Assembly: GCA_019308145.1 (NCBI GenBank)
Contig: JAFDIG010000135.1
Coordinates: forward strand, 1-6,155
Length of the DNA: 6,155 bases
From: Deltaproteobacteria bacterium
GTDB lineage: Bacteria > Desulfobacterota > JAFDIG01
Reading direction: 5' to 3'
Part shown: one piece after another, positions 1-6,155 of the stretch
Numbering within the stretch: position 1 is the first letter of the stretch
Layout: every line of letters begins with the position of its first letter
Notes under the pieces: generated by a model
The model's database searches: none
Told to the model about the DNA's origin: nothing
What the model saw: the letters and a program-made list of their open reading frames with translations, nothing else
Translations under genes and position numbers: made by a program

Positions 1-69
1 GAGATGAAAGAAGAGAAGAATTTAAAAAGCAGATTTGCATCTCAAAGAAAAAGGAGGAATTTATTTTAG
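1..69 (+). CDS. Possible 3' end of an upstream gene (partial, frame uncertain)
   Basis: The reading frame starting at base 1 stays open to a TAG at 67-69 and would give a basic C-terminal tail ending in SQRKRRNLF. A stop at 69 leaves only 9 bases before the helicase ATG at 79, a spacing typical of an operon in which the next gene is translated by reinitiation. The third frame is also open, from base 3 to a TAA at 114-116, with plausible codon use, and would overlap the helicase start by 38 bases. The fragment is too short to choose between the frames or to recognise a family. I prefer the first because it needs no overlap and would explain the poor ribosome binding site of the next gene. Confidence 0.35.
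   Translation, partial: EMKEEKNLKSRFASQRKRRNLF
51..57 (+). promoter_or_regulatory. Strong but distant Shine-Dalgarno-like AAGGAGG
   Basis: AAGGAGG is a near-perfect match to the 16S anti-Shine-Dalgarno sequence, but 21 bases separate it from the ATG at 79, well beyond the usual 5-10. An in-frame TAG at 67-69 rules out an earlier start for the helicase. The only nearer candidate is AAAGG at 70-74, four bases from the ATG, which is too close to be ideal. The element may help ribosomes finishing the upstream gene to reinitiate, or it may simply be Arg/Lys/Glu codons of that gene. Confidence 0.3.
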
Positions 70-78
70 AAAGGTATT

Positions 79-3000
79 ATGAAAACAAATTTAGGATTCA
101 AAGAAGAGCTAAATAAAGAACAGCTTAGAGCTGTTATTGAAACAGAAGGCCCTATGCTTATCATTGCTGGAGCAGGGACAGGGAAAACAAGGGTGATCAT
201 AAGTAGAATTGTTCATCTTATTGAAAATAAAGGAATAAATCCCGAAAATATCCTTGCCCTTACATTCTCTAAAAAGGCAGCAGATGATATGGCAAAGCGG
301 CTTAACAAAAGAATTGGCTCCCTTGGAAAGGATATAACTGTTACGACATTTCATGGATTTTGTTATCAAATATTAAGAGAACATGCTTTTCATATTGGCC
401 TTCCTCCATCCTTTTATCTTATTGACGAGGTAGAAGAGTGGATCTTTATAAGGAATATTTTGCCAGAACTAAAGCTGGAATATTATCTTAATCTTTCCAA
501 TCCGTCGGATATAATAAATGGGATAATAAGATTTATCAGTCGAGCTAAGGATGAGCTTGTTTCTTATGAAGATTATGAGGATTATGTAAAAGAAAAGGAA
601 AAAAGAATGAATCCAGATAATGAAGATGATATGATAGAGATGAAGAGAGAAAGGGAGGTAGCAAGGATATACAGGACAATTCAAATGAGAATGATAAAAG
701 AGGGTTATCTTGATTTTGGGGATCAAATATTTTACACGGTTGAGCTTTTTAAAAAAAGACCAAATATTTTAAAGGAGTATCAGAATAGGTTCCATTATAT
801 AGTTGTTGACGAATTCCAAGATACAAACTTTGCCCAGATAAAACTTGTTCATTTGCTTACCCAATTGCATGGTAATATTTGTGTTGTTGGTGATGATGAT
901 CAGGCAATTTATAGATTTAGAGGTGCATCATTTGCTGCTTTTAGAATTTTTGAAGAGCTCTTTCCAAATTTAAAAATGTTAAAACTTACTCAAAACTATC
1001 GTTCAACTAAAAATATATTAAAGGTAGCAGATACCTTGATAAAAAATAATGGGGAAGATCGATATGACCCAGAAAAAGATCTATGGACAGAAAACAAAGA
1101 AGGAAAAAAGGTTTTTGTTTCTATTGCAAAAAGTTTTGACGATGAAGCCTTCTGGATAGCTCAAAAGATAAAGGAATTGATTAATAAAAAGGTTAATCCA
1201 AGTGAGATAGCAGTTCTTTACCGTGCTCATAATCATAAAGAAAAGCTCGTAGATCTTTTAACTCACTTTAGGATACCTATAACAATTAAAGGAGGTATTG
1301 GTCTTTTTGAATTAAAAGAGGTAAGAGATATTATTACCTTTATGAAGGCGATATATAATCCAAAGGATAAGATTGCTATCTTTACTTTATTAGGATCAGC
1401 TTATGCTGAGCTTAAGCCTAATGAACTTCTTTATTTAAGTAAAGAGGCAGATTTAAGATCCCTTGATTTATGGGAGACTTTAAATAATATAGAAATTCTT
1501 GAGCCTCTTTCATCAGATGCTAAAGAGAGGATTGCTAACTTAAGAAAATTGATTACTGAGATGATCCCTTTGTCAGTTGATACAAAAATTTCTTATTTTT
1601 TTCAGCAGCTTATGGAAAAAACAGCTATTTTAAAACAATATATCTTTAATCCTTCAAAAGAAAGCCAACAAAAAGCATCAAATATTATCAATTTTTATCA
1701 TTTCATCCTTGAATTTGAGGAAAATCATTTAATTAATGATCTTGGCTCATTTCTTGAATATGTTGAACGTTATATTGAAGCAGGTGGGAATTCAGAGTAT
1801 GATAGATTTGATAGTGATGAAGAAGGGGTTCAATTTATGACTGTTCATGCTGCAAAAGGATTGGAGTTCCCTTATGTTTTTCTTATCTCAATGACAAACG
1901 ATAGATTTCCTACCAGAAAGCGTAATGAACCGATTCCTTTTCCTGATGAACTATATAAAGAGAAACTCCCTAAAGGGGATTTTCATTTAGAGGAAGAAAG
2001 AAGACTTTGTTATGTTGCTTTTACACGTGCTAAAAAGTTTCTTTATATATCTGGGGTTGAGAAAGATAGAAAAAGGCTTTCACGTTTTATTGAAGAGATA
2101 TTGAAAGAGCCAAAATATTTAGTTGTTGAAGAGGTTCCAAGTCAGATAGAATATCCCTTTTTACCAGCAGAGCTTGAGGATAAGACAACCTTGGAAAAGG
2201 ATAAATTGATATACTCTCTTGTTAGAAGGATAGTTTCTATTTCTGATAACCATGATGATATTAAAAATTTTTTTATCAAGAGCATAGAAGATATATTAAA
2301 AATTATGGAATATTCAATACCAAAAGAAAAGGGGGAAATTATAGAGGAAATTCGTAAAAAGATAGAAGATTCTTTTGATATTAGGTTAAAAAAACCTTTG
2401 ATTACTATTTACGAACATGAAAGAAAAAAGGAGGAAAAAGAGATTTTAATTGAAAGTCCCCTGACCCTTAGCTATTCCCATATAGAAGCATACCAAGAGT
2501 GTCCACTTAAATACAAATTTTTATATATTTATCATATCCCAAGTAAAGAGACTGCTCCATTAGCCTTTGGGACTCATATTCACCAAGTGCTACATAAATT
2601 TTTTTCTCTTATCAAGCAAGGAGAAAAACCAGATCTGAATATTCTTTTAGAAATTTATCACTCTAATTGGGAGACAACAAAATATATGGATAAATATCAG
2701 GAAGAGGAGTATAAAAAGGCAGGGGAATTTCAGCTTATATCCTTTTTTGAAAAGAATAAAGAAAATTTTACACCTCCTTTACATCTTGAGAAAAGATTTG
2801 ATTTTGAAATAGAAAACGTTATAGTTACAGGTGCAATAGACAGGATCGACAAAATAGAAGGAAACCGCGTAGAGGTGATAGATTATAAAACAGGTAAACC
2901 AAAAGGTCCTTCATATGTTAAAAAAAGTCTTCAATTATCTATATATGCCTTAGCAGTTAAAGAGTTGTTTGGTTATAAACCAGAACTTTTAAGTTTTTAC

Positions 3001-3201
3001 TATCTTACCCCAAATAAAAAGATCTCTACTACCAGAACAGAAGAAGAGTTATTAGAAACAAAAAAGGTAATTCTTAATGTAGCAGATCAAATCAATAAAC
3101 AAATATTTGAACCCAAAAAGGGTTTTTATTGTAATTGGTGTGATTATCGCTGGTTATGTGAGGATTCTTTTTATAATAATTATAATAATATAGAAAAATA
3201 A
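79..3201 (+). CDS. UvrD/PcrA-type helicase fused to an AddB-like Fe-S PD-(D/E)XK nuclease
   Basis: This 1040-residue protein is predicted to unwind DNA with ATP and cut the product strand, as in double-strand-end resection or repair in the cytoplasm. All superfamily 1A helicase motifs are visible: Q motif LNKEQ (11-16), Walker A GAGTGKT (31-37), Ia LTFSKKAA (61-68), II DEFQD (244-248), III GDDDQAIYRFRGA (271-283), IV QNYRST (305-310), V TVHAAKGLEFP (588-598) and VI YVAFTRAKK (645-653). A charged linker (about 690-790) leads to the nuclease: GTHIH (831-835), GAIDRID (918-924), IDYKTGK (934-940) and QLSIYA (952-957). Cys808 plus Cys1018-X2-Cys1021-X5-Cys1027 match the 4Fe-4S ligand pattern known in AddB. 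Motifs of both active sites are present, so I infer an active enzyme. The overall layout resembles one AdnB-type subunit, but no AddA, AddB or AdnA partner lies downstream here. The start at 79 is set by an in-frame TAG at 67-69. Family assignment is firm; the exact pathway is inferred. Confidence 0.95.
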   Translation: MKTNLGFKEELNKEQLRAVIETEGPMLIIAGAGTGKTRVIISRIVHLIENKGINPENILALTFSKKAADDMAKRLNKRIGSLGKDITVTTFHGFCYQILREHAFHIGLPPSFYLIDEVEEWIFIRNILPELKLEYYLNLSNPSDIINGIIRFISRAKDELVSYEDYEDYVKEKEKRMNPDNEDDMIEMKREREVARIYRTIQMRMIKEGYLDFGDQIFYTVELFKKRPNILKEYQNRFHYIVVDEFQDTNFAQIKLVHLLTQLHGNICVVGDDDQAIYRFRGASFAAFRIFEELFPNLKMLKLTQNYRSTKNILKVADTLIKNNGEDRYDPEKDLWTENKEGKKVFVSIAKSFDDEAFWIAQKIKELINKKVNPSEIAVLYRAHNHKEKLVDLLTHFRIPITIKGGIGLFELKEVRDIITFMKAIYNPKDKIAIFTLLGSAYAELKPNELLYLSKEADLRSLDLWETLNNIEILEPLSSDAKERIANLRKLITEMIPLSVDTKISYFFQQLMEKTAILKQYIFNPSKESQQKASNIINFYHFILEFEENHLINDLGSFLEYVERYIEAGGNSEYDRFDSDEEGVQFMTVHAAKGLEFPYVFLISMTNDRFPTRKRNEPIPFPDELYKEKLPKGDFHLEEERRLCYVAFTRAKKFLYISGVEKDRKRLSRFIEEILKEPKYLVVEEVPSQIEYPFLPAELEDKTTLEKDKLIYSLVRRIVSISDNHDDIKNFFIKSIEDILKIMEYSIPKEKGEIIEEIRKKIEDSFDIRLKKPLITIYEHERKKEEKEILIESPLTLSYSHIEAYQECPLKYKFLYIYHIPSKETAPLAFGTHIHQVLHKFFSLIKQGEKPDLNILLEIYHSNWETTKYMDKYQEEEYKKAGEFQLISFFEKNKENFTPPLHLEKRFDFEIENVIVTGAIDRIDKIEGNRVEVIDYKTGKPKGPSYVKKSLQLSIYALAVKELFGYKPELLSFYYLTPNKKISTTRTEEELLETKKVILNVADQINKQIFEPKKGFYCNWCDYRWLCEDSFYNNYNNIEK
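3172..3189 (+). repeat. Two tandem copies of TATAATAAT at the end of the helicase gene
   Basis: TATAATAAT occurs twice head to tail (3172-3180 and 3181-3189) and encodes the YNNYNN tail of the helicase-nuclease, beyond the last cluster cysteine. The tail is probably not functional in the protein. Each copy contains a perfect -10 hexamer, so this may be a short slippage duplication or contribute extra weak promoter sequence ahead of the main promoter. Neither copy has a convincing -35 at 17 bases. Confidence 0.6.
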
Positions 3202-3219
3202 AAAAAATTTTGTTATAAT
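3191..3219 (+). promoter_or_regulatory. Extended -10 sigma70-like promoter for the downstream gene pair
   Basis: TGTTATAAT at 3211-3219 matches the extended -10 consensus TGnTATAAT exactly. Seventeen bases upstream of the hexamer lies TAGAAA (3191-3196), which matches four of six positions of TTGACA and overlaps the last codons of the helicase gene. Transcription would start near 3226, giving a leader of about 60 bases before the ATG at 3285. A perfect TATAAT is common by chance in DNA this AT-rich, but the extended form, correct spacing and position in the only real gap of the window support a promoter. Confidence 0.55.
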
Positions 3220-3220
3220 A

Positions 3221-3243
3221 TGTTAAAATATTTAAATTTAACA
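3221..3243. repeat. 7-bp inverted repeat TGTTAAA / TTTAACA at the predicted transcription start
   Basis: TGTTAAA at 3221-3227 is perfectly complementary to TTTAACA at 3237-3243, separated by nine bases. The dyad begins one base after the -10 hexamer and so covers the predicted start site. That position suits a repressor operator. The stem is almost all A/T, so an RNA hairpin would be weak. A T-rich run at 3251-3263 follows, so a poor intrinsic terminator for the helicase gene is the alternative reading. In AT-rich DNA such a dyad can also arise by chance. Confidence 0.35.
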
Positions 3244-3263
3244 GTAATAAATTTTTTATTTTT

Positions 3264-3270
3264 AGAGGTG
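3264..3270 (+). promoter_or_regulatory. Ribosome binding site AGAGGTG with long spacing
   Basis: AGAGGTG is the only Shine-Dalgarno-like sequence before the ATG at 3285, but 14 bases separate them, longer than usual. An in-frame TAA at 3276-3278 blocks any earlier start and the next in-frame ATG is about 90 codons in, so the start at 3285 is well fixed. Initiation may therefore be inefficient. Confidence 0.5.
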
Positions 3271-3284
3271 TTATCTAAGCAATA

Positions 3285-5708
3285 ATGGATATTATTTTTG
3301 CCGATATTGATCTTGTTTATGAACTTGGTAAGTTTGTTGGAATTCGTTTTCATTTTTTCAAAAAAGAAGATAAAAAACCTATCTCAGTTGATGCCTATAG
3401 GTTTGAGAAAAGCCTTTTTATTTGGGATATATTGAATCCCAATAATCCAAATCTTAAAGAGAATGATGAAAAGAAGTTATGCCAGCAATTTCTGTGGGAT
3501 AGCGATAAAACCACTGTTTTTTTCCGTTTTAAAGGAGATATTGAAGTTTCGCCTGGTACATATATGATCATAAAGGTTGGGGAAGGTATTACACCAGAAG
3601 GAGAGTCAAAGATATTAGATAAGAAAGGAAGCTGGTATACATTTGAGCCATGTATGTGGATTATACGTCCTTATGCAGAACTTAACAGAGTGATTCCATG
3701 CTCAAAAGAAGGAGGAATAATACTTGGATACTTTTATAGTATAGCAGCTTATAAAGGTGCTCCTCGTCAAGAAGCTATGCAACATCTTGTTTCTTTTTGC
3801 AGGAAGAGGGAGGATGTAAAAAGATTACTTGATCTTTTAATAGATAGAGGCCCTATTGAATATATGGGCATTTATCCTGCGTTAGCTGATTTGCTTCTTT
3901 CCGTTGTAGATACTCATCTCATTGACATCATGGAGATATTGGAGCCATATATTTATAGCTCTATCAAAAGGAGACAGATATTTGCTATAAGACTTCTTGG
4001 TTATCTTAAACTTAGGGAGGCACGCGAAATTCTTTTGAGGATCTATTTTGATAAAAATGTTAATAACGTTCCTATTGGAGAAGAAGATGCCTTAGAATCA
4101 AGACTTTTTAGCGGATCAAAGGAGAAAAGGATCACCTCTTTAATGGAAGAGGTTAGAGAGGCAATTAAAGTTACAGAAAAAAGATGGATTTTATCTTTTG
4201 AGGGGCGAATCTTAAAGGAAGGCAGTATCTCCTCTTTAGATGCTGAACATTTTCTCGAGGTCTCTAAAAATATAATCAAATCTGTTTCTATTGATAATGA
4301 ACTTGAACGTTTAATTTTTGAATATGGCAAAAAGATTACTAATCCTCTTTCTTTAATTTTATCCAAAAGATTTTTTAACGAGGTTAAGGAAAAATTAAAA
4401 GAAAAAGGATACTCTTTTTCGGTTAGAACTTTAAAAAGCTTTGTTTATCACTATGTTAAGCTTGTTTTAAACAGCTGTGATCCTCTTCTTGTTTTAAAGC
4501 TTACACCTGATATGTTAGCAACACATTTTAACCTTAGAAAAAACCCTGAAGAACTTTTTTCTTCTACATTAAGTTATCTTGAAAAACAAAGAAAGATAAA
4601 AGAAAAAAAGGAAGGATTAAGAGAAATAGTTTATCTTTTTGATAAATATCATTTTGATTTGATAACCACTTTATTTACTGGCAAAGAAAAAGAGATAAAA
4701 AGCTTTTACGAATTAAACTGGAAACCTTCTTTCCTTGTTGACTTTCCAGCTATTACCTCAAGGCTTTTAACTATCTATTCGCTTGATAACTTTTTAGAAG
4801 GTGTTAAAAAAGGTGTTTTTGAACCAAAAGAATTCGATAATGAAAGAAAAAGATTACTTAAGATCTGTGGACTTACAAGAAAAGATTGGGGGAAAATCCC
4901 TTATGAAGAACTATATAAAGCTGCTAAATATTTTATGACAAAAAAACTTTTTTGCTTTAGAAAAAGCAGAGGGAATACCTTGGAGGTGATCAACTTAGGA
5001 CCTAAATATTCCCTTAAGTTTGAAGGTTTTTTTACTAAACATGATTCAAATGAGGGAGAAATAAATATTTTAGATGTTCCATTTGACCTTATTCATATTC
5101 AGACATCTCTTTTCCATTCTATAAGGATATTTAAAAAAAATAGTATGGTAGGACTAATAGAATGGAGAATCACTCATAAGAATAAGGTATTGATAGAAAA
5201 ATTTGGAATATTATATGGTCATCGTTTTTTAAGGATGGAATATAATATATTTCTTGTTCTTATCCATCTTGCACTAAAGCATATTATTTTTGCAGAAAAT
5301 ATTCCACCTAAAAAGCTCTTTTTTGAGAAGGTTCTCGAAGAAGAATGGGCGGACCCTGCAGAAGCTCAAATTCTTTCAAGATTTGGTTTTACTACAAATT
5401 CATCGAAAAAGGAACTTTTATCACTTCTAAATCAAAATCAAGCAAAAATTGAGATAGGTTATGGTGGTCCTTTGATGGATCTGCCTTATTTAAAGATCTT
5501 TAAAGAAAGATCAAAGAAAATTGCTTTTAAGATTTTCTTTCTATATAAGGATGGTACTGTAAATTATGCACCAGGGGTTTATGAAGAATTAGCTACACCT
5601 GAGAAGATAGCTTCTATGGTAAAAAGGGGTAGAGCTTATATAAGTGGAAGATATGAAATAAAACCAGGTTACAGTTTATGGCTTAAAAGGTTTTTAAAAG
5701 AAAACTAA
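3285..5708 (+). CDS. Uncharacterised 807-residue protein with HEAT-like helices and a possible GNAT-like C-terminal region
   Basis: I do not recognise a named family. The N-terminus (about 1-135) alternates short hydrophobic strands and is likely a beta-rich domain; it shows no signal peptide, and no clear membrane segment is visible anywhere, so the protein is probably cytoplasmic. Residues about 155-255 form paired amphipathic helices (for example ALADLLLSVV, then IFAIRLLGYLKLREAREILL) like HEAT repeats, which usually bind other proteins. Residues about 285-550 are mostly charged helices. Residues about 600-702 run MVGLIEWRI, IEKFGILYGHRFLRMEY, a long helix, then AQILSRFGF, an order recalling GNAT acetyltransferases, but RFLRME stands where the acetyl-CoA loop (R/QxxGxG/A) should be. 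A last domain of about 100 residues contains GYGGPL and YKDGTVNYAPG. Seven cysteines show no CxxC zinc pattern. It has its own promoter upstream and is followed after 13 bases by another gene. That it is a real gene is near certain; its function is unknown. Confidence 0.88.
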   Translation: MDIIFADIDLVYELGKFVGIRFHFFKKEDKKPISVDAYRFEKSLFIWDILNPNNPNLKENDEKKLCQQFLWDSDKTTVFFRFKGDIEVSPGTYMIIKVGEGITPEGESKILDKKGSWYTFEPCMWIIRPYAELNRVIPCSKEGGIILGYFYSIAAYKGAPRQEAMQHLVSFCRKREDVKRLLDLLIDRGPIEYMGIYPALADLLLSVVDTHLIDIMEILEPYIYSSIKRRQIFAIRLLGYLKLREAREILLRIYFDKNVNNVPIGEEDALESRLFSGSKEKRITSLMEEVREAIKVTEKRWILSFEGRILKEGSISSLDAEHFLEVSKNIIKSVSIDNELERLIFEYGKKITNPLSLILSKRFFNEVKEKLKEKGYSFSVRTLKSFVYHYVKLVLNSCDPLLVLKLTPDMLATHFNLRKNPEELFSSTLSYLEKQRKIKEKKEGLREIVYLFDKYHFDLITTLFTGKEKEIKSFYELNWKPSFLVDFPAITSRLLTIYSLDNFLEGVKKGVFEPKEFDNERKRLLKICGLTRKDWGKIPYEELYKAAKYFMTKKLFCFRKSRGNTLEVINLGPKYSLKFEGFFTKHDSNEGEINILDVPFDLIHIQTSLFHSIRIFKKNSMVGLIEWRITHKNKVLIEKFGILYGHRFLRMEYNIFLVLIHLALKHIIFAENIPPKKLFFEKVLEEEWADPAEAQILSRFGFTTNSSKKELLSLLNQNQAKIEIGYGGPLMDLPYLKIFKERSKKIAFKIFFLYKDGTVNYAPGVYEELATPEKIASMVKRGRAYISGRYEIKPGYSLWLKRFLKEN

Positions 5709-5714
5709 AGAAGG
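5709..5714 (+). promoter_or_regulatory. Ribosome binding site AGAAGG of the third gene
   Basis: AGAAGG begins on the base right after the preceding TAA and lies seven bases before the ATG at 5722, which is normal spacing. It fixes the start of the third gene and supports translation from a shared message with the 807-residue protein. Confidence 0.6.
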
Positions 5715-5721
5715 TATAACA

Positions 5722-6155
5722 ATGCCTGAGATAGATATAAAAGGTTCTTATTCAGTAATTATAACAGGATTAAGATCAGATAGCCAAGAAGTAAAGAAAA
5801 AGTTTATTTTTGGCATGAACAAAATCTTTAAAGTATCCCCAAATAAAGTTGAAAGGATATTAGAAAGTTGTCCCAGATTAGTAAAGAGGGATTTAGATAA
5901 GGAAAAAGCAGAAAAATTAAAAGAAATTTTGGAAAAAATAGGTGCTGTTGTTGAGATAAGAACTCCTTTAATAAATGAAGAAACAACATCTACTATGACT
6001 TTTGCTGAAGAAATTACAGAATTAATGGAAGGAAGCAAAAAGGATAAGGAGGGAGAAAAAGAAGATAAAAAAGAAGATTTAGATAAAAAACAAACTACAA
6101 GTACCATAACCTTAGGTAAAAGGGTTGATTTTGATAAATCCCCTCAATATAAAAA
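5722..6155 (+). CDS. Protein with an N-terminal L7/L12 C-terminal-domain-like fold (partial, runs off the window)
   Basis: The frame from ATG 5722 is open to the end of the window, giving 144 codons and no stop. Residues about 10-80 follow the pattern of the ribosomal L7/L12 C-terminal domain. There is a first strand (YSVIITG), a helix with KVSPNKVERILESCPRLV where L7/L12 has its lysine-rich helix and the KxVEGAPKPV turn, then KEKAEKLKEILEKIGAVVEIR where L7/L12 has KEEAEEIKAKLEEAGAEVEIK-like sequence. The L7/L12 hinge and N-terminal dimerisation domain are absent, and the domain comes first in the protein, so this is not ribosomal L7/L12. Residues about 103-123 are Lys/Glu/Asp-rich and probably a disordered linker, leading to a cut-off second region (TSTITLGKRVDFDKSP). 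It lies 13 bases after the 807-residue gene and is almost certainly cotranscribed with it. In other proteins this fold often serves as a protein-binding module; the role here is unknown. Confidence 0.85.
   Translation, partial: MPEIDIKGSYSVIITGLRSDSQEVKKKFIFGMNKIFKVSPNKVERILESCPRLVKRDLDKEKAEKLKEILEKIGAVVEIRTPLINEETTSTMTFAEEITELMEGSKKDKEGEKEDKKEDLDKKQTTSTITLGKRVDFDKSPQYK

Noticed and set aside
109..726. Two minus-strand frames (109-369 and 469-726) opposite the helicase gene
   Set aside because: They lie opposite helicase motifs Q to Ib and the following domain, which are clearly coding on the plus strand, and their Cys/Phe/Ile-rich translations resemble no protein family.
3221..3263. Intrinsic terminator for the helicase gene
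   Set aside because: The stem is seven mostly A/T pairs with a nine-base loop, and the T-rich run starts eight bases after it, so stable termination is unlikely; an operator-like dyad fits the position better.
4043..4366. Minus-strand frame of 107 codons inside the unknown 807-residue gene
   Set aside because: It lies entirely within a long plus-strand gene, shows no recognisable motif, and has the Ser-rich composition expected of a shadow frame.
1948..4920. Shared 13-mer GAACTATATAAAG in the helicase gene (about 1948) and the unknown gene (about 4908)
   Set aside because: It encodes ELYK in both places with common codons in AT-rich DNA, and the flanks do not match, so it is a chance repeat.
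5748..6107. Minus-strand frame of 119 codons with a Ser/Phe/Leu-rich, membrane-like protein
   Set aside because: It is the complement of the Lys/Glu-rich third gene, which has a good ribosome binding site, an operon position and a recognisable domain; the hydrophobic look is a by-product of A-rich coding sequence.
79..6155. Interpretation of the three genes as a defence island or a Cas4/CRISPR-linked locus
   Set aside because: The nuclease is Cas4-like only at the fold and cluster level. There is no CRISPR repeat, no other Cas-like protein, no methyltransferase and no toxin-antitoxin pair in the window, so the claim lacks support.

Overview
The window is a low-GC stretch of bacterial DNA (about one third G+C by eye) carrying three genes and a possible gene end, all on the + strand, with no RNA genes, CRISPR array or mobile element visible. 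The proteins are rich in Lys, Glu and Ile, and Arg is mostly encoded by AGA/AGG. Starts are ATG, one gap holds a sigma70-like extended -10 promoter, and Shine-Dalgarno sequences are present. Together these indicate a bacterium, perhaps a thermophile or a member of an uncultured AT-rich lineage; the sequence does not let me name the phylum.

Layout: (1) Positions 1-69 probably hold the last codons of an upstream gene, although the frame is uncertain. (2) Positions 79-3201 encode a complete 1040-residue protein joining a UvrD/PcrA-type superfamily 1A helicase to a C-terminal PD-(D/E)XK nuclease with four cysteines placed as in the iron-sulfur nuclease of AddB. (3) The 83-bp gap (3202-3284) holds a TGnTATAAT promoter, a 7-bp inverted repeat just downstream of it, and a weakly spaced ribosome binding site. 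(4) Positions 3285-5708 encode an 807-residue protein that I do not recognise. It has a strand-rich N-terminus, a HEAT-like helical section, a long helical middle and a C-terminal stretch that faintly resembles a GNAT acetyltransferase fold lacking its acetyl-CoA signature. (5) Thirteen bases later, at 5722, a third gene starts and runs off the window. Its first ~80 residues resemble the C-terminal domain of ribosomal protein L7/L12, followed by a Lys/Glu-rich linker.

How they may work together: the helicase-nuclease is best read as a DNA end-processing or repair enzyme. The second and third genes form a tight pair under the gap promoter, so they probably share a function that is not the ribosome itself. 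Nothing in the sequence ties that pair to the helicase beyond adjacency and common strand. The least explained element is the 807-residue protein with its L7/L12-like partner. I see no proof of a defence system.
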